Positions 10,203-21,070 of a stretch of DNA of 64,000 nucleotides are shown here, piece by piece. A program made the translations under genes and the position numbers. The notes below the pieces were generated by a model. The model was not told the DNA's origin and searched no databases. It saw only the letters and a program-made list of their open reading frames with translations. This DNA is from Protea cynaroides (lineage: Eukaryota; Streptophyta; Magnoliopsida; Proteales; Proteaceae), in the NCBI GenBank assembly GCA_028583415.1, contig CM053267.1:51784914-51848913 (forward strand), written 5' to 3'. Position 1 is the stretch's first letter; each line of letters starts with the position of its first letter.

Positions 10203-10886
10203 TTAGTGGAAGTGCATGAAGAACTTCCGGAACCACTTGACAAGATATGCATGTTTCTTCTCTTTCTTCCAAACCTTCTTCTGGTGTTTCATCTCTCCTT
10301 CCTCGAATCCCATCATCTCTTCACCCTTCTCACATGGCTTGTGATCATGAACACCTTTTCCATGGAGAAACCTTGCCTCTCCGGCGATTTGTGACTCAGA
10401 CTGTTCCTCCATCTGATCATTCTCTTCCATATCCTCCGAGTGTGTGTGATTCTTATGATGATGATGATGATGATGATGATGGCAGTGTGATTGGTTCTTA
10501 TGATGATGATGATGGCAGTGTGAGTGGAAAACAAAGGGGAAGCGGAAGCGGAGGTGGAAGGGGAAGCAGTGCTTCTTGTGGTGATGGTCGTGATGGTGGT
10601 GATGCTTCTCATCATCAGATCCTGATGGCAGCTCAGCCGCATCATCAGTGGATTCAACTTCGGCACCTTCAAACTTGGGAACAGAATCTTCTTTGGGTTT
10701 CTCACTAGGGAGGAGGATCTTGGGCTCTGTCGCTGAATCAGGAAGGTCACTGGAGCTTGAAGATTTCCATTCGACAACAATATTCTCTAGATCTTCGGGT
10801 TTGAGAGGTTGGATACGAGCGTGGCAAAGGAGGAATAGCAGGGAGAAGAAGAGAATGATTGCAACTGAAAGTCTTGCTTTCGCCAT
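10203..10886 (-). CDS. Secreted histidine-rich protein (227 aa), function unknown
   Basis: Intronless reading frame from a good ATG. Residues 1-23 form a signal peptide ending LLCHA. The mature protein has an acidic, serine-rich part (residues 41-94) with DLPDS and TEPKILLPSEKP. Histidine-rich tracts follow (about 95-149, runs of five to nine His, with Cys at 107, 124 and 135), split by a basic-aromatic stretch FHLRFRFPFVFHSH. Then come an acidic segment (150-171), AGEARFLHGKGVHDHKPC and a basic C-terminus KWFRKFFMHFH. The paralogue at 50106-50804 shares signal peptide, DLPDS, TEPKILLPS, AGE and the C-terminal KWFRKFF-HFH while the His tracts differ, so the ends are the conserved parts. His and Cys suggest binding of zinc, copper or nickel in the cell wall or secretory route; that is inference. 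I do not recognise a named family. Confidence 0.8.
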   Translation of the reverse strand: MAKARLSVAIILFFSLLFLLCHARIQPLKPEDLENIVVEWKSSSSSDLPDSATEPKILLPSEKPKEDSVPKFEGAEVESTDDAAELPSGSDDEKHHHHHDHHHKKHCFPFHLRFRFPFVFHSHCHHHHHKNQSHCHHHHHHHHHKNHTHSEDMEENDQMEEQSESQIAGEARFLHGKGVHDHKPCEKGEEMMGFEEGEMKHQKKVWKKEKKHAYLVKWFRKFFMHFH

Positions 10887-10946
10887 CGGAACAGATGGAG
10901 AAAGTCCGGTAGAGATTTTTAGAGATGAGAGAGATGAGAGAGATGA

Positions 10947-10960
10947 TTATATATTTATAG
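10947..10960 (-). promoter_or_regulatory. TATA box of the His-rich gene
   Basis: CTATAAATATATAA on the minus strand, about 65 bp upstream of the ATG. The second His-rich gene has TATAAATATA at the matching place, and the relic locus at 20.9 kb has a damaged version. Confidence 0.65.
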
Positions 10961-11082
10961 ATAGAGATTGGCGACTGAGAGTTCTTTGAGAATAGTTCAT
11001 CAGTATGATTTTTTATTTTTTATTTTTATTTTACCTCATTAACGTCCCTTATCTAGTGGGTTCCACATCACGAAGATGGAAT

Positions 11083-11128
11083 CTCATACAGAGTGCATAT
11101 ATATGCTCATACAGAGTGCATATATATG
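11083..11128. repeat. Tandem repeat, 2 x 23 bp
   Basis: CTCATACAGAGTGCATATATATG occurs twice head to tail, 5' of the His-rich gene. Confidence 0.85.
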
Positions 11129-11207
11129 CAGGTGGTTTGAACTCTCTTATAAAGATGAATCAACGATTGAGGATCAAGAGATCACTGTCATGGAGTTGGA
11201 CGCATAT

Positions 11208-11319
11208 GGTAAACGATTTTGCGTGCACCGATATAAAATATCACTCCAACAAAATTTTCCCGCGACCCGTGTTACTTGGTAAATGATTTTGCGTGCACCG
11301 ATATAAAATATCACTCCAA
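11208..11319. repeat. Direct repeat, 42 bp at 70-bp spacing
   Basis: A 42-bp segment beginning GGTAAACGATTTTGCGTGCA at 11208 is repeated at 11278 with one change (AAACG to AAATG). The rest of 10990-11539 is intergenic with nothing else recognised. Confidence 0.85.
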
Positions 11320-11539
11320 TTAAAAAATTATTTTGAAAAATATAAAAACCTGAAAAAATAGATTCATATCCGACCACATGAAATAGAACAACAGGAATTC
11401 CAATTTGTAGGAAAAAAAATTTCCAAACTATATATTTTGGGAATCTCTTAAACCACATTATTAGGGTGAGTAGAGACTCACAACATTAAAGGAGGAGAGA
11501 ATATGCTAATTATATGGGAAGGAATGCAGTCAACATCTT

Positions 11540-11581
11540 GCTACTTGATACGGGAGAATATGCCTCCCCCAATCAAGTAGC
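11540..11581. repeat. Hairpin abutting an LTR
   Basis: GCTACTTGAT (11540-11549) and ATCAAGTAGC (11572-11581) pair perfectly, with GGGAG and CTCCC pairing further in. The right arm ends exactly at the first base of the LTR at 11582. Confidence 0.7.
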
Positions 11582-13809
11582 TGTCACATTTCAGTTATGG
11601 ATTAACCAAAGTAGTGTGATGATCCGTCAATAAATCAATGGTTCAACTTTCAAGATCTTGTATAGGTCGTACCCACCATATCAAACCACACACACATTCT
11701 ACGATAACAATCAGAGATAATAAACAAGTAAGCGGAAGTCTTTATAAATAATGAACTGAGTATCTAACAGTGATAAAATAAATATTTAATCCAGTTATCT
11801 CCAAATAACTCAAGATATAAAGTAAATAATCCATTACAAGTTTCAGTACTCAAACATAACTAAACTACTCAAAAACACATTGGTTGCACTCGCATGAAAG
11901 ATCATGCGCATCTTCCACAGCTTCTATGTCCTTAGCCACCATGTGTTCATACGACGGCCCATTCACGAAATCTTCTACAGTAAGTCCCGCATCATCAACT
12001 AAAAATATTCGACGTCAAAAAGGTGAGCACACATCACAGCTCAGTGAGCAAACAAAACAATGCACAAGAATATGCATGCATTGAATCCATATCTTTGATT
12101 TGATTTTTAAGTTTGCAATGTGCTATAGAAAGAATTGACGGCCACCGCACCTCTATACACGAGTGGTGTGAATCCGCCCAATGGATCAAACACCATTTTC
12201 ATCCCACATGCACCCACCACGGAATAGAGATAGAGCTAAAGTGTCCGGATCACACACCGCCAACACTTCCCTTGATACCCTACCCATACCAACATGTAAG
12301 CCCTTATTAGCGAGAGCTTGCAAACTGGGTTCGCAACTAACCAATCCTAATGCCATATAATGTATCCAAGGCCTCACCCCAGCATCCCTCAATACGTCCA
12401 TAGAGATAGAGCAAAGACCCCCCAGCAAAGTCAAAGACCACACGGTCCGAGATCACCTCCCCTGATGCCCTACGACGTAATAATTCTGCTAAGGTAATGG
12501 CGATACGAAGATGTCAATGTGAAGCATGGTTTAGGGATCAAACACCCTTCTCCGCACCACACTCACGAACACATGCATATTCCTATCATCATCAATCAAC
12601 ATGATAATAACAATAAAGTAAATATGCATGAACAGATTGAATGACATGTGAGATGCACATTACAAGCACACAAGCATAGAATCATTCATGGCATTGGACG
12701 AAATAAAATAAACATAGTTTGTTATTATCCAATTAGTTTAGGTCTTGTTCCCTCACCTTTTAATTATATTCGATCTCCCTTCAAGCCTTGAAATTCTCTT
12801 TGAATCAATTTAGCAACCTAGGAATTATATGAATTTAAGTTAAAATTCATGTGTAAGATGTTACAGTAATCAGAAGTCGAAACAGATCACTGATAGATAA
12901 CTGATTGGTCCTATGGTCTCATGTTGTGTCGACCATACCACGTCGACCATACCACGTATGATCGATACCCTACGGTCGCACTATATGCGACCACACCTGC
13001 GACCATACGTTTCTTTAATTCCTCCTGAATAGCTATGGTCGATACTCTGGTGGTCTTATGGTCGATTGTAGTTGCAACCATACAAGTTTAACTTGGTCTC
13101 TTACTTCCAATACGAATTTCTCCTCTTGGCTCATCAACAAGGTCCTCCCTAATGATCATTTTAAAGCCAAAATTCTTAGTTTTATCACATTAATTACTTT
13201 AACCAATTCTCTAGGATCCCCTTTTTAGATCTGCTCAGAAAATCTCATAGTTAAGTCCTTACATTGGGTTGGTATTACAATTTTACATTAGAACTCTTAC
13301 TCTTGGTGTTCTAAGGCTACAGAGACAAGGTTCAAACATTACTTGCTGCAGAGAGTCTGTAGAACTCCTTCTCTCAGCCTTCCTCTTAGTCTTCTTTCCT
13401 TCTCCTTCTCTTCCTTCTCTTCCTCTAGGTTTTGATAATGTTCCAAAAGAGTGAAAAAAGGTTGAGGGACGTCTCTCCATATAGAGCTTTCTAACAATAA
13501 GAAAGAGATCCCTCCTCTTATTTGAAAAGTTTTCTAACTCGAAGTCTGATTTGGGGTCGTACTATCGGACGTATGGTCGCAAAATCCATCGACCATACAT
13601 TTAATTTATCATTGGTCTTTATTTTTCATCGTATAGTCAACCATACCTACCCAGGTAGTTGACCATACACTTAGTTTTTAGTATTTTTGAGTCTATTAGT
13701 CTACCTAGTCTCTTGGTCTATCTTCACACGGTTGGCCCACTCGATCCAGCGATGATGGGAAAACCTAGCACGACACGGTTAGACAGGTTAGTAGAGTGCG
13801 GGTCTTACA
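11582..13809 (-). mobile_element. Long solo LTR A (2.2 kb, minus)
   Basis: Reverse orientation of the LTR at 15959-18314. Read on the minus strand it starts TGTAAGACCCGCACTC and ends TGTGACA. Collinear landmarks include the TATAAAGACTTCCGCTTACTT area, the ACACGAGTGG word near 12160 and many GTCGACCATAC and GCGACCATAC words at 12930-13680. The flanks (GTAGC left, ATTGA right) do not match, so a simple solo-LTR insertion is not supported at this locus; one side has probably been rearranged. Confidence 0.7.
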
Positions 13810-14883
13810 ATTGACACTTGTATATTAGGGCCCAAGCCTTTGAGAGAAGGTCCACATTCATATAATTAAACTTGCACGTTTAAGACAAAAGTAGCTCCTG
13901 ATGAACCCAAACCACCAATGAGAATAGTAAAGAGCCTCGGAGCCTCGGAACCTCATACCCTTCTTGGTCTCGGAGGTTCGTGGTCCTATTGGCCTCGGAT
14001 GTCCTATAGGCCTCGAAGCCTCGCCAGGATAGAAGCCTCGTCACCTCCTTAGTATGGAGGTCTCACCATCTCTTCAACGCAGTAGTCTCGGCACTTCTTC
14101 AAGTGGACCTCATCATATAGATCCACACTCTACATGCCAGCTACATTGTGACTTACAAGTGGGGCCCATTCATATAAATACAAAGATCAAACTTCCCCCC
14201 TAGGTGTCTGCCAAGGAAAAGTCAACAGAACCTGAGAAGGAGATCCCATTGTCCGATGACTCAACAAGATTACCAAATCAACGGGTGTAAATTACGCTCC
14301 AGGGAGGACATTTCGCCACAACAGGAGACATGCCCATCTCCCACATCCAGGTCACACCCAACCTATAAATAGAGGAAGCATACCTAGGTAAACACACAGT
14401 CACATTTCCAGCACTCGACCCCAGAGCAGGCTAGCTACCCGAATCCCCTTCATTCAAAGGGACAGTCTCTCTTACCTGTCCCATACTGTTTGTCCCTCAG
14501 ACTGACTTAGGCATCGAAGTGGCAAAAAGGTGTCTACACCCGACCATCACTACGAAGTCCCTTCTTCCTTTTTGCAGGAACTATAAGCGAGCTAAAGATC
14601 AATCCGGTTTGGGTCGACAACAGTTTGGCATCGTCTATGGGAATACTGTAGAAGCTTGCTTATCTGACCTAGTGAATGTCACAGATTGAAACTAGATCTT
14701 GAAAAATAATGAACGACCAACCACCCGCCAACAGCAGTGTCGGGAGGAACTTCCCTCCAAGGGTAAACCCTCCACGGGGAGTACCTCCTCTAGAGAACGT
14801 CCCTGGAGCAAACGAAGCCCGCATCCCAACGGTTGACAACATAGGCAACGAGTAAGAAGTTTCTCTTCCAAATTCCCCTTAAT

Positions 14884-15455
14884 ACTTAATGAGGGAACAA
14901 TTCGATAAAGGAAATAAAAAATTTGAGTGGACTCTAGAATGCCAACAGGCGTTGAGGGAACTATGAAAGTATCTATCGACCCCACCAATGCTTGTCAAAC
15001 CCAAGACAGGGGATGAGCACCAGTTGTATCTAGCTGTCTCCTCGGTGGCAGTTAGTGCTGTGCTAGTTAAAGAAGTCGAAAAGATGCAGCGGCCAATATA
15101 TTTCTTAAGTAAAATGTTACTGGACACTGAGACCTGACACTAGGCCATAGAAAAACATGCTCTGGCACTGAAAACAGCTGCAAGAAAGTTGCGACTTACT
15201 TCCAGGCTCATATTATTGAGGTTTTGATAACAAAACCTCTAAAGAAGATCCTCGCAAGGAATGACATGTCAGGGAGGATGATCAACTAGGCAGTAGGGCT
15301 TGGGGAGTTTAACCTCCACTACAAGCCGAGGATAGCTATTAAGGCCCAAGCCTTAGCTTACTTCTTGATCAAAAGCACATTGGTGGATGACCCTGAAGAC
15401 CCCAACACTGTCATACAAATACGACCTCCGACCCCTGCTCCAGAGCAAAATTCGT
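14884..15455 (+). pseudogene. Tat-type gypsy RT end and RNase H, broken
   Basis: Readable pieces: FEWTLECQQALRELKKYLST, then PPMLVKPKTGDEHQLYLAVS, AVSAVLVKEVEK and PIYFLSKML, then AIEKHALALKTAARKLR. This is the linker between RT and RNase H and the start of RNase H of gypsy pol. Several stops (for example at DTETRH*) and frameshifts beyond about 15200 break it. The catalytic RT core is absent, so the element lost the first part of pol. Confidence 0.75.
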
Positions 15456-15461
15456 CACCCT

Positions 15462-15610
15462 AGACACTATTTGTTGACGGGGCAAGCAACAAGAATCAAG
15501 CTGGGATAGGAGTGGTTTTAGTCAGCCTAGAGGATTTTAAAATGAGAAGCGCGATTAAATTTGATTTTTCTGTCACCAACAATGAAGCTAAGTATGAGGC
15601 GCGATTGCAG
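15462..15610 (+). pseudogene. Additional RNase H domain fragment (Tat lineage mark)
   Basis: LFVDGASNKNQAGIGVVLVS is followed by VTNNEAKYEA. The FVDGAS aspartate and NNEAKYEA glutamate are the usual first active-site residues of the second, plant-type RNase H that sits before the integrase in Tat/Ogre/Retand gypsy elements. The frame breaks soon after, and no integrase follows. Confidence 0.7.
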
Positions 15611-15695
15611 GACTCCAATTGGCGAGGTGTCTTATGGTCACATACATCTCCGCCTATAGTGATTCTCAGGTTGTGGTCAAGCAGGCAATGGGAGA

Positions 15696-15955
15696 CTAAT
15701 CCAAGGAAGCATACTCAGGTAAACACACAGTCACATTTCCAGCACTCAAGCCCAAAGAAAGCTAGCTACCCAAATCCCCTTCATTCAAAGGGACAATCTC
15801 TCTTACCTGTCCCATACTATTTGTCCTTCAAACTGACTTAGGCATCGAAGTGGCCAAAGGGTGTCTACACCAGACCATCACTATGGTGCCTCGTCTTCTT
15901 CCTTTTTGCAAGAATTATAAGCGAGCTAAAGATCAATCAGGTTTAAGTCGACAAC
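15696..15955 (+). repeat. 3' LTR fragment of the Tat element
   Basis: Last ~260 bp of the LTR, collinear with 14373-14622. Its end is followed by the ACACT duplication made by solo LTR B. Confidence 0.75.
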
Positions 15956-15958
15956 ACT

Positions 15959-18314
15959 TGTAAGACCCGCACTCTGAAAACCCGGTCTAAACCTTGGTTT
16001 TGTGTCGTGACAGGTCTTCCGATCATCACCGAGCCAGACGGGGCAAGCAGATAACAAACAGGTACGAAATCGGACCAAAGTCGACCAATATACTGATTTT
16101 AGGTATACCGGTCGATGGTACCGGATGATGGTACCGGTCGACCGGTATGGCCTGCACAGCTATGTGCGGGAATTTGGAAATTTGGTCTCTGCGGGTCCCA
16201 CTTTCCTGATTTCGAATCCTAGAAGTTTCCTAATCCTAGTAGGGTTACTAAACCCTATTTCTAGCCTATAAATACACCTTTAAACCCCTCAAATCCTTTC
16301 CATTGTCTCTCACAAACCCTAGAGAAGAGAAAGAGCTTGGAAAGGAGAAGGAGCTAGGAAGAAGAAGGAGGTGCCGCCATTACCGTTTGACGAAGCTCTC
16401 GCTACGCCTGTCAACGGTAAGTGTTTGGATCCATCTTCTTATCCTATGTTAGTTGTGTGGGTGGATCAATACCATGCAAAGTAGGTATTGATCTAAAACC
16501 CTAATTTGGCCAATAACCCTAAGTTGTCGTCAAACCCTAGATTCGAGTTTCGAGATGATATTCATCGAAACGAGACTTGAATGAGTTGGGGATAACTCTA
16601 ACTCAAAGCCTATACTTAGAATGGATAGGAGAAACCCTGAAAATCCATGGAGGATGGTCGACGGCAGTCGAAGAACCCATGTATGGTCTTCCGGAGACAT
16701 ACCGGTCGACTATACCGGTTGCACATAGTGCGACCGGTATGTTGCGACCGCTACCTCTCGGGAGGTTATCCGTGGGGACCGGCTGACCATACCGGTCGCC
16801 AAGTCTTTCCTACAGAGCTGCGACCGGTACATGCCACCGGTCAGCTCTGTGAGGGTATTTTGTAACCATGTTGGGTTCCGACCAACATGAAATCCTAAAT
16901 AATACATTCTAATGGAACCCTAATATTATGTAGGACTTTGTGACATATCGTTTGGATCTTGTGACGTGGAGCAAGTGATCGAACGAGCGTCAGGTAAGGG
17001 AATCTGACCTAAACCTAATAATTAATGGACAGTAAATCGTTGTTAATCATTGAATATCTGTGATGTGATGTTTGTGCATATTCACATGCCATCCTTTACT
17101 TTTAGTTATTATTATTGTTCATGCATTCATTGGATGTGATTGTTAGGCATGTGATTGTTTTCGTTGGTGTGTGGAGTGGGGCATGGGCCTGGGATCGCTC
17201 TTCACACTGGCACCTTTTGTAGTATTCTATCTTAACATGCTTGGTATGGGTGGGGTATCAGGGAAGATCGTGGTACGTTGGTCTCCGATATTGATGTTGT
17301 CCCGACCATCGTTGGGTGGTACTGAGGATTCCGAGTCGACGCTGCCTTGTCCACGATGCTTTAGCTCTATCTCTATGCCGTAGGGAGTGGTGTTGGGATA
17401 GGGTCTACCTGCGTATTGTTTCTATCCTAGTGGGTTAGTTGCGGATAGGGTATCAGGGGGAGGTGAGGTTTTGGTGGTCTTCGACCCGGCCTGTACGCTC
17501 TAGCTCTATCTATATACCGTAGACGGCTGTGCTGGGATAGAGCATACATTGTTGACATATAGGATTGGTTAGTTGCGAGCCCAGTTTGCGAGCCCTGGCC
17601 AGTAGGGGCTTAGGTACTGGTATGGGTAGAGTATCAGGGGAGGTGCGGGTATACCTTAGCTCGATCTCTATTCCATGATGGGTGCATGTGGGTTGGTGGT
17701 AGAGTGATTACTGTGCGACGCCACACACTCGTGTATAGAGGTGCGGGGGCCACCAAACTTTTCTATAGCACATTGCAAACTTAAAACCAGACCACAGCAT
17801 AAAATGATTGTTACTCATGCATAATCTTGTGAAACTGTCTGATTGCCTTACTGAGCTGTGTTGTGTGCTCACCCTTTGTATATACATTGTTTTTAGATGT
17901 TGATGCAGGATATACTGTGGACGACTATGTGAACGCTCCGGCGTACGGTGGTGTAGCTGCTTTGGACGTACAGGCAGGAGAGGACGAGCATGACGCTTCA
18001 TGCGAGTGCCCTTTCTGCGTGTACCTGTGATTTGTTTTATTTATCTATTTCAGTTATTTTTGTTTGTTATTAAGAGATGTAAAAGATTATTATTTTATCT
18101 TTGAAGTTGAATAATGGGATATTTATTTAAATTATCAATAGATACTCGGTTCATTCTATTTAAAGTCTTCCGCTGTATATTTATATTCTGATTGTGGTTA
18201 TGTGTAATTGGTTTGTATGGGTGGACACGGCCTATTCGAGATCCTGGTGTGAACCGTTGGTTCAATGACGGTTCACTCACACCGTTCTGGTTGGATCAGA
18301 ATTGGGGTGTGACA
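15959..18314 (+). mobile_element. Long solo LTR B (2356 bp) with 5-bp target duplication
   Basis: Starts TGTAAGACCCGCACTC and ends GGGTGTGACA. It is flanked by ACACT on both sides (15954-15958 and 18315-18319), placing its insertion after that of the Tat element. It has a TATA box CCTATAAATACACC (16265) and a GC-richer first half with clustered ACCGGTCGAC and CCATACCGGTCG words (16105-16150, 16698-16840). No protein is encoded that I recognise; short frames here are chance. Confidence 0.85.
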
Positions 18315-18319
18315 ACACT

Positions 18320-18526
18320 ACTCAATCTTTGTCCTCATTTGCTTGTCTATTTTCTCAGCTTGATAAAGATTTTCATTTTCTCCTCTTTTATTCTGTTTTA
18401 CTCTCCCAAGGAAGATATTTGAAAAAAGAAAAGAAAAGAAAGATAAGGTATTTTTATCAGACCCAAATCATTTTAATATGGATTAGTGGTCCAATCAATA
18501 GGGTAGTAGTGATATGCCGTATAAAG
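18320..18526. other. Intergenic, no gene seen
   Basis: Between solo LTR B and the SINE; short A-rich tract at 18420-18445. Confidence 0.4.
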
Positions 18527-18535
18527 TAAGGATGT

Positions 18536-18646
18536 TGACCCCAATGGGATAGCTCAGTTGGCAAAAAATCAACACCTCAAAATGAAGAGATCATGAGTTC
18601 AAATCTCCTTGGGACTCTACCTACCAAAAAAAAAAACAAAAAAACA
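18536..18646 (+). mobile_element. tRNA-derived SINE (about 111 bp)
   Basis: The head has a polymerase III A box (GATAGCTCAGTTGG, 18549) and a B box (GAGTTCAAATCTC, 18595) at tRNA spacing. The tail is A-rich (18625-18646). Perfect 9-bp target duplications TAAGGATGT flank it (18527-18535 and 18647-18655). It has almost no body beyond the tRNA-like part. The missing acceptor stem and A-rich tail argue against a functional tRNA gene. Confidence 0.85.
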
Positions 18647-18655
18647 TAAGGATGT

Positions 18656-20120
18656 GAATTGGGGTAGTTCCTTATGGGTTCTGGTCCCAAAGAAACCATT
18701 TCCAGAATTGTCTATTTTATTAAACGGTCGAAACTAGAAATTTGTCCCATTTAATAATGAGATACAATCCATTTGGGTTTCTTAAAGGTTTTGGACACCC
18801 CAAGCCTACCTCTTAAGAATTTATATAGGACTGAAAAAATTCTGAGTCTTTAACCTTAACAAAGATTTATAACAAATAAAGTACATTTAAGGGTGTTTAT
18901 AGAATAGAAAAAATCGGAACACGTCTACCATGAATCAAAACATTCTCTATAACATAACTTAAAGTCTCTTGAATCTAATTCAACAAACTTTCCAATAAAC
19001 CGATAGCCAAAATAAGTTATCTATTATCCAATTTCTTCACAAATATTGAATATAAGTCTCTTTTACAATGACATTTAAACATCAACACATTTAGATAACT
19101 AACAACAATGCCCCTCAAAGCACTTACTCCAAATCAAATTTCTTTCATAGCCATCATTCATGTTAACAACCCAGATTTAAATGGTTTTAGATGGCTTCAG
19201 TTCCAACGTTTCTTAAATGTTCTATCGATCCAAGAACTGTTGAGAGACCTGTTCCTTCTCATTTAATATTTGGTCCCAAAATTAACCCCCAAAATCATCC
19301 CATTTAATCTTGTTGGCTCATCTATAGGCAAAAATAGAGTTGATGGTTCTTCGATAAGCAAGTTTCTTTTGAAATTTCCGCATTTGTTGCCTGAGCACAA
19401 CAATAGTAAAGCATGTTCATGGTATGATGATTCTCAGAGATCTGGATACTGCTCTTATGTTACAACAACATTGTTGATTCAAATACTTATAGGAGCTTAT
19501 CTTGCTATTTGTCACATTTGTTGAAAACATGTGATCTAAGATAAAACCTTAAGTCAGTTTATCTTACTTAGAAAGCATTAGGGAGGAAAAGTATGAGATT
19601 AGGAGTGATTTTGGTGGCTAATCCAAGTGGAAAATCTTAAGTCAGCATATATTTAACAAAGAAATGAAATGAGGGGGAGATAAGAGGATAATGATTTCTA
19701 GTAGGGAGTGTCGTCGGAACCTGGGTCCCCAACTCCGGTGAAGCTCTACTGAAGAGAGGTCGCCTAGGTCGCTGCTCGCGGGTGCTGGGAAAGGAGGTCT
19801 ATGAAGGGAGGTAAAAATTGGGTTGAATGGTTTAAAGAATGGGGTGTATTTGGGAAAGCGGTAAATTTGTCATTTCTAGTTTTTCGTGTAACACTGTCAA
19901 TGTACAAGATGCGGCTGTAATTCCATCAAAAGATGTGAAATCCCTGACATTAGGAATAAGTATAGAGGAAGTCCACCTAATTTTCCCTTATACTTTTACT
20001 CTTGTGCACATGATACTCGAGAAAACCTAATTTCTATACAATTACATTTACTATAACGGATCTAAAACATATCCATTAACCATGTACAAGCCCAATAATA
20101 ATTGGTCTAGAAGACACAAA
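18656..20120. other. Intergenic, nothing recognised
   Basis: Mostly AT-rich. A short GC-rich patch lies at 19710-19800. No frame here has a recognisable domain or codon bias. Confidence 0.4.
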
Positions 20121-20128
20121 ACTCAAGT

Positions 20129-20164
<36 letters not shown>

Positions 20165-20168
20165 GAGG
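20129..20168. repeat. (GA)n microsatellite
   Basis: About 20 GA units with one interruption. Confidence 0.95.
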
Positions 20169-20189
20169 AGGTATTGATGTATTGCATAG

Positions 20190-20330
20190 TGTTTTTCACA
20201 ATTTTTTTAAATAGTGTTGATTATTGACACATCTCCTCCTATTCGAAAGTCATTTTCGGACCAGGTACATGACAGAGACATATAAATAGACATTGTGAAT
20301 TGATATTTTAGTTTAGACTATTTAAAGAAG
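20190..20330. repeat. Spacer segment of the duplicated unit (empty site for MITE 1)
   Basis: Paralogue of 8200-8600. GGACCAGGTACATGACAG reads straight through the point where MITE 1 sits in the other copy. Confidence 0.6.
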
Positions 20331-20469
20331 GGACAGGGTATCCCACAACATAAGTGTGGGACAATCTCTCACGCCACAATATATAATTTTCATACTTTTT
20401 CAATGCATTTCTTTGCATCTTATGTTAAAATAAACGAACCATGATTTTGTAGTTTATTTTTCCATTTTA

Positions 20470-20690
20470 GGATCTCTGGTTTTTATGTAATTGATTTTTC
20501 AGGGTCTATTTTAAGGGCTTTCAGCTGTAGTGATTTTCTCCTTGTGGGTTAGGTCGGTATGTGGTTCTCTCCCTTTTGGGTTTTGTTTGAGTTGTTTCTT
20601 CTAGTTTCTTCTTTGAGGTTCTAGTTTGTTTGGGTTCCTTTTCTCCTAGATTAATAAAATATCTATTTATTCAAAAAACAAAAAAAACAG
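20470..20690 (+). mobile_element. Probable LINE 3' end fragment
   Basis: T/G-rich 3'-untranslated style sequence ending CTCCTAGATTAATAAAATATC and a broken A-tail (20674-20690), as in plant non-LTR elements. There is no coding part, so this is tentative. Confidence 0.35.
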
Positions 20691-20775
20691 CGAAAATTTT
20701 TAATTGACTTGACATCTGGGTAGTTTGGTTAGCTGATCCATCTCATTACTCATCTTAATTAAATTAGTTTATGTT

Positions 20776-21065
20776 AGATCGATCAATCCTAGAAATTAGA
20801 ATAAGGAAGAAGTCAAAGATGTAACAATAGAATCATTGAAGAGCCAAATCCATTTCTTCCTTCTTCTCAAGTTGTCTACCCTCCAAGTGCACGATTGTAT
20901 TCCGAATTTCTTGATCTTCCGTAGTTCTTCTTTAATAGATTTTGGAGATCGGGAAAATGATATATTAGGTCAAAATCCAAAGTCCAAAGTCCAAACTAGG
21001 TTGTGGTGGACTTTGGAAATGTGTTTACGTATCTTCCTTCCTCAACAACAACAATACTACTGTAG
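20776..21065 (-). pseudogene. Relic of a third His-rich gene locus, coding region lost
   Basis: The left part (CCTAGAAATTAGAATAAGG..) matches the 3' flank of the second His-rich gene at about 49742. The right part matches its promoter and 5' region: GATATATTAGGTC, AAAGTCCAAAGTCC, GGTTGTGGTGGACT and CTTCCTTCCTCAACAAC versus 50855-50965. The roughly 700-bp coding region between them is missing, and the TATA sequence has lost bases. The gypsy element at 21071 inserted just beyond. Confidence 0.55.
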
Positions 21066-21070
21066 AGATT

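Larger units (their letters stand above)
13811..15958 (+). mobile_element. Truncated Ty3/gypsy element of the Tat type
   Basis: A 5' LTR of about 810 bp (start uncertain, 13811-13820) ends GTCGACAACA at 14622 and is followed by a TTTGGCATCGTCTATGGG primer site. The interior retains only RT-RNase H and additional RNase H pieces. A 3' LTR fragment (15696-15955) repeats the end of the 5' LTR, including ACACACAGTCACATTTCCAG and GGCATCGAAGTGGC. The LTR contains a run of CCTCGG-type words (13930-14060) and a TATA-like CCTATAAATAGAGG at 14361. The element was later cut by solo LTR B at its right end. Confidence 0.75.

Noticed and set aside
10247..10780. Several overlapping long frames on both strands across the His-rich gene (for example the Asp/Gly-rich one at 10247-10708)
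   Set aside because: They come from the CAT/CAC repeats read in other frames; none has the signal peptide or the motifs conserved in the paralogue.
12113..12443. Frames around 12.1-12.4 kb with apparent start codons
   Set aside because: Inside solo LTR A and not conserved in LTR B.
18536..18646. Possible functional tRNA gene
   Set aside because: A and B boxes are present but there is no matching acceptor stem or clear anticodon arm, and the A-rich tail and target duplications identify a SINE.
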